Source: Pararge aegeria | Taxonomy: Eukaryota; Arthropoda; Insecta; Lepidoptera; Nymphalidae | Length of the DNA: 64,000 nt | Reading direction: 5' to 3' | Assembly (NCBI RefSeq): GCF_905163445.1 | Contig: NC_053185.1 | Coordinates: 19,424,001-19,488,000 of the forward strand | In this document: positions 32,126-42,774 of the stretch, one piece after another | Position numbering within the stretch: the stretch's first letter is position 1 | How the letters are laid out: each line of letters opens with the position of its first letter | The notes under the pieces: generated by a model | Database searches by the model: none | What the model was told of the DNA's origin: nothing | Seen by the model: the letters and a program-made list of their open reading frames with translations, nothing else | Program-made: the position numbers and the translations under genes

Positions 32126-32154
32126 TAATCACCAGCTATTTTGTCAGTAAGGCC

Positions 32155-32460
32155 GTTAAATATTGGATAGAAGCAGGCGTTACTTTGCGGAAATCCATGA
32201 TATATTATCAAAATTAAGCTTAATTTGCTATACTCCACGAAAAGCAGGAGAATCTGTGTGGTGTAATTTATAATTTCTTCAATCCATATACTCCACACCA
32301 AACAGATCTTCGGCAGTATACTCTCTACGCACGTTTCGCTCCGAAACCGGAGCATCCTCAGGAGATGTTGACTTTACAATGAATAATTCTTAACAATTAT
32401 TCATAGCTTAGATAGCATATATCAAGCTTAATTTTGATAATAGTCAGGCCGTTACTATTT
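32155..32460 (+). mobile_element. Family G repeat, best copy, with 19-bp internal inverted repeats
   Basis: Non-coding element of about 300 bp. The 19-mers at 32203-32221 and 32424-32442 (core aagcttaattttgataa) are perfect reverse complements. The inner part carries cacaccaaacagatcttcg and gcatcctcaggagatgttg. The outer flanks also echo each other (aggccgttaaatatt near 32151, aggccgttactattt at 32446). This suggests a foldback or MITE-like element. Confidence 0.75.
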
Positions 32461-33044
32461 AGGCCCGAATAAAAACAAAATGATTTCTTGATAGCTATAT
32501 ATAAACTATATAACTTCTTGCATAAGTTGGCCAATGATCCTTCTAAGACCCGCTGTCATTTCTGACAGTTGTTCTGGTTGTCAGGCTTAGTTTCGAAGTT
32601 GACAGCAAATTTGAACAAAACAAAATGTCCGCAAATATCAAGACGCAAATAAAACAACAGCAGTAATAATTAGGGTTGCCACTGCGTTGTAATACTGAAT
32701 AAAACTAATCTTATTATATTTAATAGTTGCAATCTTTAATAAAGTAAATATTTTGAAAGTAGTCATACCTAAAGCTATTAATATAATCAATACGAACCAA
32801 AATCTTCTGATGGCAGATTGAATTTAATTGTACTTTTTCGTACTATTTTCTATACATAAGAATAGCACTAATAAAAGTAATTGGCCATCTCCAGATATAA
32901 GATTTTAACTTTGAGGGTAGTATTATTGACATTATAATTTCATGAAAATCTTTCAGAGGTCTTTTTAACGGACAATATTAAACCAGTTTTTATAAAACTA
33001 CATTTAATAGTTGTTGTAGCTTCTTTGTACTCATTGTTAAATAC
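32461..33044. other. No gene; 12-bp inverted pair edge at 32671
   Basis: Single-copy. tagggttgccac at 32671-32682 pairs with gtggcaaccctа-type sequence at 33724-33735. A 13-codon ATG frame at 32625 is too short to call. Confidence 0.4.
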
Positions 33045-33305
33045 TAAAATAAATAAATATACTACTACAATACACACATCGCCATCTAGCCCTAAAGTAA
33101 GCGAAGCTTGTGTTATGGGTGCTAAGATAGCTGATAAATATTTTTAGTAAGATAATACACATATATTTTTATAATATACAGATGAACACCCAGACACTGA
33201 ATAACATCCATGTTTATCACACAAACACTTTCCAGTTGTGGGAATCGAACCCACGGCCTTGGACTCAGAAAGTAGTGTCGCTGCCCACTGCGCTAAGTCG
33301 GCTGT
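33045..33305 (-). mobile_element. SINE family C (Metulj-like), full-length
   Basis: Complete minus-strand copy: tail (catctagccctaaagtaag, cgaagcttgtgttatggg), body and head (tgggaatcgaacccacggc, gtcgctgcccactgcgcta). Confidence 0.9.
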
Positions 33306-34184
33306 TAATAAATCAGGGAGAAGAAGAAGAAGTCAGGGAGCATACCTTCTTCTTGTATTAATAACAAAATACATTAAGATAAGTATTATATATATATATA
33401 CGAATAAAATTAATAACTGTCATAAGTTAATAAGTTATAAGTTACAGTTTCATAAGTCCTATAAATAAAATTTATAATATAATTAAAATAATAGGACATG
33501 TAAGGACATTATATTTTAATTAATAAACTAATTTCGTATTTACAGCTGTTAGTTTTCCAACTAAAGAAAAAAAAATTCCGTTATTCTGCACACAAAGATT
33601 AAATTTTTTGCTCTAGTAATGTCGACACACACAATATTTTTTGTAACATTTTTTATAAAAAATATAACACTTGGAAGGTGCCAGTCTGCGTGTCTTATAA
33701 TTTATGATTATAAGCAAAAAAAGGTGGCAACCCTAGCAGACGGACAAATTATTTACTTAGAAAACTTGCTCGGAAAATAATTACGTAACAGAATGAGTTT
33801 CGAATTAATTTTAAACTGGCATTCAGCCGCAGCAGGCCCTTAATGCGTACCTTTGTTACATGGAGCCGCTGTAGCAGGCGCGACTGTGGCCTGTTAATGG
33901 AATTATTCTGTTTGGGTCAAATAAGGAAATGGCTTTTCACCCTTGCGTTTATAATAGATATTTACTTTCGACACTTTCATAATTGGGTGATGGTAATCTT
34001 GGAATCCTTCAAATAAATTATAATTTCGAAATTATCAACCGTATTTCTCTCTAAGTTAGTCGCTTACACTATCTTATACGTGCTACTTCGCTGCACTTGT
34101 TTATACGTCCTTTATTTATGGCCTTTTTTTCATACAATAATAGATCCAAAAGTTAATAAGGGACTATTTGAATGAATAAATCTA
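33306..34184. other. No gene; GC-balanced single-copy segment at 33770-33915
   Basis: The segment has cagccgcagcaggcccttaa and a similar cgctgtagcaggcgcgac, without repeat-family matches. A short AT microsatellite lies near 33388-33402. Confidence 0.45.
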
Positions 34185-34372
34185 TTCAAGCGGTGTTAGT
34201 CTATTGGTTAGGAAATCAGCCTCAGTTTATGGGGACTTAGTTCAACACCTAGCATGTACCTCTAACATTTCAGTAATGAGCGTTTGAAGTTGAAATATAC
34301 GGTTTGCTTAGACGGTGAAGGAAGACATCGTGATGAAATCTGATTTCTAAGTGATCTCAATAATATTCACGA
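34185..34372 (+). mobile_element. SINE family B, degraded, tail missing
   Basis: Head agcggtgttagtctattgg, then a diverged core (gacggtgaaggaagacatcg). It ends shortly before the LINE fragment that starts at 34386. Confidence 0.65.
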
Positions 34373-34385
34373 TATAGTATTTGTA

Positions 34386-34682
34386 AGACAACATATTAGT
34401 CTTTATAAACAAAAAGTGGATATAAACAGTCGACTTACAAGAAATGGTCAAAAATTAGTGACATCTGCATATCGTCTGCGAAAGGTGCAGAAGTCATTTG
34501 TGGGATTGAGTATACGCTTTTATAATATGATTCCTAAGGTAATTTTGGACCTACCAATGCATAAGTTTAAAGAATGTGTTAAAACACATTTATTACAGCG
34601 AGGTTATTACACAATTGATGAGTTTCTTAATGACAAGGTTGCTTGGAAGCATCCGGCTCTGCTTTCATCTCTCACAAGATAG
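34386..34682 (+). pseudogene. RT C-terminus of a family A LINE
   Basis: About 98 codons open up to the stop at 34680-34682. The reading frame includes …NSRLTRNGQKLV…, FVGLSIRFYNMIP and LNDKVAW, the C-terminal tail typical of CR1/jockey-type lepidopteran RT proteins. No catalytic part remains; the frame is truncated upstream, and the GTG at 34416 is not a genuine start. Confidence 0.75.
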
Positions 34683-34875
34683 AAAAATGAATGTTAAAAT
34701 GTTAAATGTAAATTTTTGATGTTGGAAAAGAGCAACTGCTGAGTTTCTTGCCGGCTTCTTCTCGGTAGAATCTGTCTTCCGAACCGGTGGTAGAGTAACT
34801 ACACACGGACAGACTTGACGTTTCAAAAGTGCTTGTATTAGGCCTACTTGAAATAAATTCATTTTGAATTTTTTT
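34386..34875 (+). mobile_element. CR1-like LINE family A, 3' end with coding remnant
   Basis: The longest family A copy: 297 bp of ORF2 end plus about 190 bp of 3' UTR finishing ctacttgaaataaattcatt and a TTGAATTT remnant. The UTR matches the copies at 3028, 5349 and 16284. Confidence 0.85.
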
Positions 34876-34892
34876 TTTTGAGTTTGAAGATT

Positions 34893-34992
34893 TGTGGATT
34901 GTAGTGAACCATGGCCAAAACCCTTCTCATTCTGAGAGGAGATCCAGGCCCAGTAGGGGGCTGGAAGTCGCTTGATAATGACGATAAAAGTG
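34893..34992 (+). mobile_element. SINE family B tail fragment
   Basis: gtagtgaaccatggcc, cccttctcattctgagagg, agatccaggcccagtag: the tail block only. Confidence 0.55.
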
Positions 34993-35066
34993 GCAGTTGT
35001 GCAGTCATTTTTCAAAAATCTAAAGAACAAACTACTAATTTGAAACTTAGGTGCTTTGAAAGACAA

Positions 35067-35503
35067 TCCCTACTAATATTATAAATGTCAATGTAAGTTT
35101 GTTTCTTACGCTTTCACGCAAAAAACTGCTTAACCGATCCTCATTAAACTTTATACACATATTCTTGGAAGCGTTAGAAGTAATATAGGATACTTTTTAT
35201 CCGGACATTAAGCTCGGTTTCTTTGGGAGAGGGGATGAGTGTTTGACGATTTTACACCATAACTCTAACAAATTATAACCGATATAAATAATTATTTTTG
35301 TACTATAGAGGTTATAATATTTATTTAATTTTGCCCAAACTGTGGTTGGAGATAGAGGACAGAAGTCCTCAGCGGACAGCAGCAAACCCCTCATTTATGG
35401 CTTAGCGATACTGAATACTTTAAAATATTTAGATCTACAACTAAATTTAATGCCACATCAAAAAACAAGATCAAACGCAGACGAAGTCGCGGGCAACAGC
35501 TAG
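35067..35503 (+). mobile_element. Non-autonomous Helitron, 437 bp
   Basis: Starts TCCCTACTAATATTATAAAT after a host A and ends CTAG before a host T. The last about 45 bases (caaacgcagacgaagtcgcg and on) match the Helitron at 15935-16260. No coding: the minus frames across it are not recognisable proteins. Confidence 0.9.
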
Positions 35504-35978
35504 TAAATAAAAAAAGTATCGTATACATATGTGTCTTGAAAACGTTTGTAAACGGTACACGAAAAGGTACCGTAACGATCTTGACACCTACCTTACCAAT
35601 TTTATACAAGAGCAAAAAATGGTAGAGCATATTAAAAAATGCGCTTCAGCCGCCATTTGCTTAAAAAGTTTGAAATATCATTGGGTTTTTATCATGGCTT
35701 ATAATAATATAATTGTTATGTAACAGTTTTATATGGTATACCGTGACCACTTTTATAATTGTGAAATAAGAACGTCAACAATATAAAAATAATACTGCTT
35801 TATGCGGTAGCAGTAAGCCACCAGATACAAAACAATTGCAAAATTGACGATGTAGTAAACAAAGCTATGTCATACACGACTCATACAATACATTTCGTGC
35901 AGGTGAACAAAAAACAATACTGATTCGCTTTAAACGCGGATTCGCGTGCAAATATCGAAAAGTTCAGGATTTCATTTC
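35504..35978. other. No gene seen
   Basis: A 64-codon frame at 35529-35723 has no recognised domain. Confidence 0.4.
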
Positions 35979-36062
35979 CCCTTTCTCTCCGCTCGAGGCC
36001 CCCTGGCCGTTCACTGGGACCCCGTCCGTGCAGTGGGCCCCCGTCGGGAGGGGGCCACGCTT
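35979..36062. other. GC-rich island
   Basis: About 84 bp with strong GC bias in an AT-rich background, including ctcgaggccccctggcc and gggcccccgtcgggagggg. It contains short inverted pairs (ggcccc/ggggcc). No coding assignment; could be a single-copy regulatory or structured element. Confidence 0.6.
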
Positions 36063-36829
36063 TTCATAACTCGTGCCATCCTCCGGCGTTAGCCCGTCCG
36101 GTGGAGTTGAAATTATGTTCAGCCTATTGTGTTAGTAAATAGTTCGCGATGAATGTGCTCGGTGGGAAAATCTACTGCTGAGTTTTAGTTATGGTGTTTG
36201 CAGAATAAATCTGCTGCTTATAATAAATGTGGACAATTTTGACAGACATCCTGATATTGCACAATGCGTGTTTTGTGTGGACCGCCGCGGAGTAATGAGA
36301 AAACTAAAATATGTATATTAAAAACCGAACAGCTGCAGATTATTTTTGCGATTGCAATATTTTGTGCCAACCGAAGTTTGAATGCTGAGTTTTAACATAT
36401 AGTATTTTTTTTATTATCACCATCATCAACCCACTGCAGGGCAAGAGATGGTCGTGTTCCTTGCGTAGTGTATTAAAAGCATGTATATACTTACTCATTT
36501 ATTGGGTCATCAAATTCATTTATTAATTTAATTGAATTTCTAATTTTTTTCTTTCACATTCGTTTCATAAATATAACCTAAACTATGTAAAACTAAATAA
36601 AATCTAAAACGTCTTCGAAACAACCGCAGCGAGGCACAGTATTGTATTGGTTCATTTATTGTATTTTAAAGTATTTAAATATGTAAGTGTTGTTATTATA
36701 TATATTAGTTTATTTTTATAACTATTTATTAAATATATTATGTAATTTTGATCTATTTGTGTACACTAGTTTATGTATTAGTATGTAGTTATTCGCATGT
36801 ATGTATTTTAAAAATTTGTACCAACAGCA
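36063..36829. other. No gene; likely upstream part of a LINE 3' region after about 36650
   Basis: AT-rich. From about 36650 the sequence runs without a break into the LINE tail below. Confidence 0.35.
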
Positions 36830-36992
36830 GTCTATTCTCCTCATTTTTTTTCCTAATTCAAAGGTTGCCTAACAGAGATCTCTATTAAGCGATAAGGCCG
36901 CCTTTTCTATTCTTCTTCTTACTTTATGTTTCTGTTTTTATTATATTTTGTATATGTTAATGTTGTGGTATACAAATAAAGATTAATAATAA
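36830..36992 (+). mobile_element. LINE 3' UTR end (jockey-type)
   Basis: Contains aaggttgcctaacagagatc, attaagcgataaggccgcc and finally acaaataaagattaataat, a 3' end widely seen in lepidopteran LINEs (recall). No coding part here. Confidence 0.65.
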
Positions 36993-37000
36993 AAGTGTTG

Positions 37001-37065
37001 CCCTGTTTATAGGCGATGGTTTTCACTTACCATCAGGTGAGCCATCTGCTCCGTCCGTCCTAACC
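37001..37065 (+). mobile_element. SINE-like family E tail
   Basis: taggcgatggttttcactta then ccatcaggtgagccatctg; only the 3' end is present. Confidence 0.6.
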
Positions 37066-37114
37066 TAACATTTACCGGTCATTATCGTTCAGTGTATTTA
37101 TTGGAGATATAGGA

Positions 37115-37275
37115 TTTACCAAACGCCGAGTAGGAAGACCACACATTAAGATGGTAGGATGAAATTAAGAAGACCGCAGGAAGAAACTTGTTGCAAACGG
37201 CAAAAAGTATACGAAAAGGGAAATCCTTGGAGGAGGCCTTTACCTGAGACAGATCCACGCTAGTGAAATATAAAA
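37115..37275 (+). mobile_element. RTE-like LINE 3' end
   Basis: Degraded end of an RT frame: one reading gives K-S-L-E-E-A-F-T and stop (about 37223-37249), the closing residues of RTE-type proteins. Upstream matches a Gly-Arg-Pro plus 'tgg' pattern with stops. Ends in an A run. Confidence 0.55.
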
Positions 37276-37544
37276 AAAAATAGTAAATACCTAACTCCTA
37301 AATATTATAAAAAATAATGTTCAAACGAAATTTTAATTATGTAAACCTTGTGGGCACTTTTTTTAATATGCTTTGTAAGTTATTGCATGGATTTTAAAGA
37401 TTTTTAATTATATTTTATATTATACGACTTTAATAGATTGCAGAGCAAAATTAATGAGACCAATTAAAACATCAATCAAGACTACTAAGCGCACAACCTT
37501 AATTAAAAAAAAAAAAACATTTTAATTTTTAATATTTATAACTG
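37276..37544. other. No gene seen
   Basis: AT-rich spacer. Confidence 0.4.
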
Positions 37545-37830
37545 ACGTACCATGCAGACACCCACCTGATCGTAAGTGAAAAACCAACCTATAAAAATCC
37601 TGACAGGGCTTTCAGGATTTAGGGATTCAAGGAAAAAAAAAAAATGGGCATGCAAGGAAAACGTCCAGCAACGTGCTAACCTGAGGCGAAGGTGTTTAGG
37701 ACCTACGTCCTTGCGACCGGAACACAGCATTGCAACGATCCTGCTTAGCGGCAGAAATAACCATGGTGGCAGTACTTCCCCTGATGAGCTCTGTCACAAA
37801 AAACTCTACTACTACTACTAATTTCAACAG
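37545..37830 (-). mobile_element. SINE-like family E, near-complete minus-strand copy
   Basis: In minus-strand order: ttttgtgacagagctcatc, gtactgccaccatgg, atttctgccgctaagcagg, gctgtgttccggtcgcaag, cctaaacaccttcgcctca, tcacttacgatcaggtggg. A CTA microsatellite (37804-37820) lies beyond its 5' end. Confidence 0.75.
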
Positions 37831-37963
37831 TAATACATATTATAAGGACAGGTTGCTACCCAATCGTTTGTTTGCTAATTGGAAAGAGCAATGAAGGGGT
37901 TCAGATGACTTAGTTACTGATATGAGTCGAATATGTTTTGGGTTATATTATTATATTATTCGA

Positions 37964-38222
37964 CGGCCGACTGGCGCAGTGGGCAGCGACCCTGCTTTCT
38001 GAGTCCAAGGCCGTGGCTTCGATTCCCACAACTGGAAAATGTTTGTGTGATGAACATAAGTGTTTTCCAGTGTCTGGGTGTTTATCTGTATATTATAAGT
38101 ATTTATGTATATTATTCATAAAAAAATATTCATCAGTCATCTTAGTTCACATAACACAAGCTACGCTTACTTTGGGGCTAGATGGCGATGTATGTATTGT
38201 CGTAGTATATTTATTATTATTT
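37964..38222 (+). mobile_element. SINE family C (Metulj-like), reference copy
   Basis: Complete plus-strand copy: tRNA head (ggccgactggcgcagtggg, box A-like; gcttcgattcccacaactgg, box B), body (tgtttgtgtgatgaacata, tccagtgtctgggtgttta), tail (cacaagctacgcttactttg, gctagatggcgatgtatg) and a TTAT/TTTA end. Confidence 0.92.
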
Positions 38223-38741
38223 ATTATAACGTGCAAATTGGTTGTGGGGGAGATTGCTCCCTTAAGCTGCCCACAAAGGGCCATAAACGAATAATTATCA
38301 ACATAAAAAGGTGTGCGTAATAACTCTACCCCAGTTTTACGGGCACTGTTGTTCCAACTGGCGCTGTAAAAATTACGATGGCATTTCTGGTGTCGCCGAA
38401 ACGAGTTTATTGTTCCATCAAGTAAAATGTATTTGATGGTTATCATTGGAGTAATGTTCTCTCAAAGTGCATTGTTATGGAAGGGAAGAACTAGAGTTAT
38501 AGGTAAAGCCTTTAATTTATAAGGACATTATCGCGCTACGCTTTGTTGTTCATTAAGCTGAAAGTGGTAAAGGTTGTTTTATGATTATAGTTTTTTCTAA
38601 TTTTAATTTTTAATTTTTAATTTATTATTGTTTTTTATTTAAATTGTTTTAAATATGAGTGTTTTTTTCATATTTATTTGTAATTTAATCTCTCAATTTT
38701 GATATCATTCGCAGCCTAATAACATCACACTATAGAACACA
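38223..38741. other. No gene seen
   Basis: AT-rich; the overlapping frames at 38105-38446 are shadows of the SINE and its flank. Confidence 0.4.
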
Positions 38742-39042
38742 GGCCTTGTTTCTCATAGTGGAAGTGGTTTTAAAGAAAAGACCCACCACGCTGCTCCATT
38801 GCAGATTAGTGGGCTTTAATAATTACTATCAAAAGTTAGGTATAATAACCGGGACTGAAAGCTTTACGCGCTCTCCAAGGCACGGGGTTGATAATTCTTA
38901 TTTTCCTAAAACTTGGATATTGAAAATTCTTAATCTGAAAAACACAATATCCAACAATTTTTTATCCCGACTCGGGATAATTAAGGACCTCGTGATACGT
39001 AAATATGCTAACCACTAGACCAACAAGACGGTTGTGATATTA
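38742..39042 (-). mobile_element. SINE family F, near-complete minus-strand copy
   Basis: From the reversed tail (gacccaccacgctgctcca, ttgcagattagtgggcttt) through the core (ctctccaaggcacgggg) to the head (gacctcgtgatacg, gctaaccactagaccaaca). The 90-codon frame across it is not a gene. Confidence 0.75.
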
Positions 39043-39214
39043 TAACCTACGTAACATATGCTGTTTGCTATCACAGGAGTTTGGGGTTTATGACCGCTCC
39101 AAGGTAAGAGCAATACAGGTAAATCTGCACTAATCGAAGTAACTATAATTTCTTAAATTTCTATACATTACACAAAACGGATCATCCAAAATGCATTTTA
39201 GACGCACGTTTTAT

Positions 39215-39266
39215 AACATCAGAGCATCCTCAGGAGAGGATGGTTTTACAAAGCACAATTGCTGTG
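39215..39266 (+). repeat. Family G fragment
   Basis: gagcatcctcaggagagg then ttttacaaagcacaattgc, matching the 3' half of family G. Confidence 0.5.
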
Positions 39267-39424
39267 TCAACTTTCACCACTGTTATGCTCCCCTAGGGAT
39301 GGATGTTCAAGATAAACTTTCTTATTTCCTTAACACTCTTTTGGATTACTTTTATTAAATTTTTAATCATTAGACCCACCAATTTAATCTGTGCGTTGTC
39401 AGTCACGATATTGTATAAATAAAT

Positions 39425-39660
39425 AAGCTTTTTGTGACAGAGCTAGTCCGAGGACGTGATTTTTTCTGGCACAAAACAGCATTGTTTTGCTGTGTTACGG
39501 TCTAAAGGGCGTGGTTGCCGGTGTAAAAACAGATACATGGGACTTAACACCTATGCCTCGGGCTAATGTATACAGGGTGGCACGTTACAGGGCGCGTTTC
39601 TGGCATGTCCTGCGAAGTGACAATTGCACTGTTAATAGGCGATGGATTTACAGACTTTAA
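39425..39660 (+). mobile_element. SINE-like family E, reference plus copy
   Basis: Starts ttttgtgacagagctagtcc. Core: ttttgctgtgttacggtc, taaagggcgtggttgccgg, gatacatgggacttaaca, atgcctcgggctaatg. Tail: ggcacgttacagggcgcg, aataggcgatggatttaca. Confidence 0.75.
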
Positions 39661-40220
39661 AGAGGCTTAGTTTTGCTGCTTATGCGGTAAAGAAGATACG
39701 CCTTATGACGGCATAAAACTGCTAGGCTAGTCTATTTTAATTACTTTTACAGCATGAAGTAATATGGAATTTTACTATGGGGTAATGCTGCTGATATTGG
39801 CATTATTTTTGTGCTGCAGAAGAGGGATGTTCGTGCGATTCATAAAATGGGTTCGAGAGAGTCATTGAGGGAAAAAAATGTAAAACTTTAATATAATGAC
39901 AATGTACAGTCAATACATATATGTTCGTAAAAACATTTCAAAATTTAAGAAAAAAATGTGACTGCAATAATGAAAAATTAGAAGTAAGAATAAACTTGCT
40001 TGCAATATACTAGGTTAAATAAAATTAATAGTCCGTTTAAAGCAATCAGCTCAATATTCCTTAACTGATCTAGAATCTGGAATACTTTAGTGGTTCTAAG
40101 AATTATTTTCTAATACTCGTGATTAAAGCAATCTACGCTAGGTATACTCCAATCTGAGAAAACCTCGGCTTAAGTCGGCTCACCCAAATGTTTCGAAAAG
40201 AAAAGTGTTACCTGACGATT
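39661..40220. other. No gene seen
   Basis: AT-rich single-copy sequence. Confidence 0.4.
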
Positions 40221-40335
40221 TCTCTACTATTATATAAATGCAAGTTTATCTATTTATTTATTTGTTTGTTCCAAAACGTCTGGATCGAATTGGGGCAACT
40301 TTTGGAAACACATTGACATTATTTACCAACATGTT
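40221..40335 (+). mobile_element. Helitron 5' end remnant
   Basis: tctctactattatataaatg is the usual 5' end of lepidopteran non-autonomous Helitrons, followed by a degraded body. No CTAG terminus in a fitting context was found downstream. Confidence 0.5.
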
Positions 40336-40683
40336 ATGATGCTAAGTTTCGGCAAACTCGCTTGAGTCAAAAGAGCGATACAATTTGACCCAATTTTCCT
40401 TACCGCTACGTATTATTTTATACGATTCATACCTTAGAGCAACCATGGAAATATAAGAATAATTATCATTCATTGTATGATGACGCTACATGTCATCATA
40501 CTAGGAATCACGTCACTTCATACAAGGAATGCTAAGATTTCCGGGATAGCAAGAGAAAATAATTCCGAAGCTAAAGTAGCAATAGAGAAGTTGTTGTTCG
40601 AGGTTTTAAAAAGAGATTTCGGTCCAGAGACAAAATTCTAATTCAAAATTCATTATCCTCTCTACATCACAGTCATTACGATC
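40336..40683. other. Unassigned spacer
   Basis: May be a decayed part of the preceding Helitron; nothing recognised. Confidence 0.3.
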
Positions 40684-41515
40684 TTAGTTGCTAATAGATC
40701 AGGCAGTTGTTATTTGGGTAATTGTGGTGCAGAAACAATGTTGGCTAGTCTCCAACCATGCAAATTAGTGACGCAGAATCCAGCGCTCTAACTTTTTTAG
40801 CTTAGTCACAAAGTTTTAGTTTATTTCAATCACCAACATTTTTGCTATGACAACAAGCCCATAGAAATAGAACGTTGTCCGTGAATCTCACTGAAAAATA
40901 TCTTATTCTCCCTTTCGTTGTTAGATAAAAAAATATTTAAAACAACTAAAACAAAATATTGTTGCAAATTGATCAGAAAATTGTTATTGGGGTAATCAAT
41001 AATCAGCAACAATTAGTGGAGTTAAATCATGCCAGTTTGTAGCGTATTATCCAACACTTTTGGTTATTCCACCAAATTACAAGGTTTTAGTCAATTTATA
41101 TCAAAAAGAAAATTTTGTTCTTAACAACACTCACGTCACGGTATAATAACACTGACTGCTGCTGCCTAAAAAGAGCTCAAATGACAAAAAGTACCAGGAA
41201 CCTTATATTAATAGTTGATCTATACGATACATAAAAAAATAACTGACTGTGTATCTCACTGAAAAATTGTGTAGGTCGTCCTACCATGGTTGGATGAGAA
41301 AGGTATAGGATATATAAAACAATGGTCAAAAATTTAGTTGCCAATAGATCAGGCAGTTGTTATTGGGGAAATCGTGATGCAGCAACAATATTGGCGGGAC
41401 TCCAATCGCGCCAATTAGAGGCGCACAAACCACCGCTCCGGCTTGTTTGGCTGAGTAACAAGGGTTTTGTTGATTTAAATCACCATTAAACATTTTTTGC
41501 TGTCATCACTGGCAT
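40684..41515. repeat. Three diverged copies of a local repeat
   Basis: Copies begin near 40684, 40959 and 41334. Copies one and three share ttagttgc, aatagatcaggcagttgtta and gcagaaacaat/gcagcaacaat, and run in parallel for about 180 bp. Copy two is shorter and more diverged (gatcagaaaattgttattgg). A linked block, tctcactgaaaaat, precedes copies two and three at similar distances (about 40886 and 41252). No coding. Confidence 0.7.
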
Positions 41516-41880
41516 GATACAGGTTTCTGGGGTCGCAACAAAGCTTTGAACCATACTCGGACATAATTTCGTGATACAAATAAAAATATTTCAAAGAACG
41601 AAAATTTATTTTTTACTATGTAGTGGCTTTTGTAGTCCATTACTTTCAAGAATTCATATTTCTGGATTTTAATGCAAGCTTACCTTTTCTTTTTTAGTTT
41701 TATTTTCCAGGACCCAGCGACGATTTTTTGTTACACTCTAACTACTAACTCTCACACACCCTTAACTACAAAGGGTGGTGTTGAAATTAGCAAGGTGTAC
41801 TTTTTTACATCGCAAAATAAACTTCCTACTTAGTTAAGATTACCATGCCATAGACAATCAGGGCTGATCTAATAAACCCT
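41516..41880. other. Unassigned spacer
   Basis: No signal seen. Confidence 0.35.
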
Positions 41881-41917
41881 GTTACTATTAGAGTGCAATA
41901 GGCACTCTAATAGTAAC
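41881..41917. repeat. Perfect 16-bp hairpin with five-base loop
   Basis: Arms 41881-41896 and 41902-41917 (gttactattagagtgc and its reverse complement) around aatag. Confidence 0.88.
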
Positions 41918-42659
41918 CCACTCTTAATAACAATTTCTTACGTAGAATTAGTCCGATCAATTAAGACAAAGAATAGCTAGAATGTTCGGAACAGTATTAT
42001 AAATTAACGCTGAAAAGTTCCTAGTTCCGATTCAATGTCTTAGGTGGGTTTTTCTTGTTTTTTCATAAAATTAGTTCAGACAAAAATTGACGATTATATT
42101 ATAATTATCTATCTGTTCTGAGGTAAAGGTTTATACCTAAGCAAAATTCGTGTTAAGAAATACCGTAAAGACAAATTTATTTTCTTGTCTTGAGTCCGGA
42201 CATTCAATTCTCTACAGTTTCTTACACTAAAATACCCAAATGGTTATTTTGATATAAATGTAGACACCTCATTTGTCACGTTCCGTAAATTCCGACGTCA
42301 TAAATCGTCGCTAAGAGTGTTGTACGATTTCCTTGCAAATGTTTATTTTTCATTCTAACAATCACCTTTTTTTCTCTTAATTAAAATATTCAATTAATCA
42401 TCCATATCACGACCCAGTTTTCAGTCGTTATTAATTATAATAAAAGCATAAAAGGCGCATATCAAATTAGACTACTAACAAGGATTGGAACGTGTTTAAT
42501 TTCAATTAGGCGGGCGAAAATGTTATTCAGGGGGAAGTATTTTTGTGAGGGGAAACAAATCTCCAACATCTGGAGTGATTTATATGAGGCACGTTTATTT
42601 TGTAGGTACCAACATTGAACAAAGCGGTTATACTTTATCGGTTAGGGCTTCGGCATCCT
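41918..42659. other. No gene seen
   Basis: AT-rich single-copy sequence. Confidence 0.4.
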
Positions 42660-42772
42660 TTGTAAATTAAATAAATATACTAAGACAATAACTGACGTAA
42701 TAAGAAAGACAATAAACATATCGCTTCCTAGCCCCAAAGTAAGCGTAGCTTGTGTTATGGGTACTAAGATGT
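42660..42772 (-). mobile_element. SINE family C tail only
   Basis: atatactaagacaataac, then cctagccccaaagtaagcg and gcttgtgttatgggtacta. The body and head are missing; another repeat begins directly after. Confidence 0.75.
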
Positions 42773-42774
42773 GT

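Noticed and set aside
32625..32666. 13-codon ATG frame with a plausible start context, near TGACAG-type motifs
   Set aside because: Too short, stops at once, with no splice donor at its end.
33238..33468. 76-codon frame starting at the SINE head, and similar frames at 37933-38320, 49265-49477 and 57232-57450
   Set aside because: These are read-through translations of family C SINE copies, a frequent false gene call.
32671..33735. 12-bp inverted pair (tagggttgccac and its complement) about 1 kb apart
   Set aside because: The match does not extend beyond 12 bases and no target duplication or element body was seen.
34665..35066. 133-codon minus frame, the longest outside the retrotransposon
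   Set aside because: It is antisense to the LINE family A 3' UTR and a SINE tail and shows no domain.
37964..38035. tRNA-like box A/box B sequences in SINE heads
   Set aside because: The acceptor and anticodon stems do not pair properly and a SINE body follows; these are not tRNA genes.
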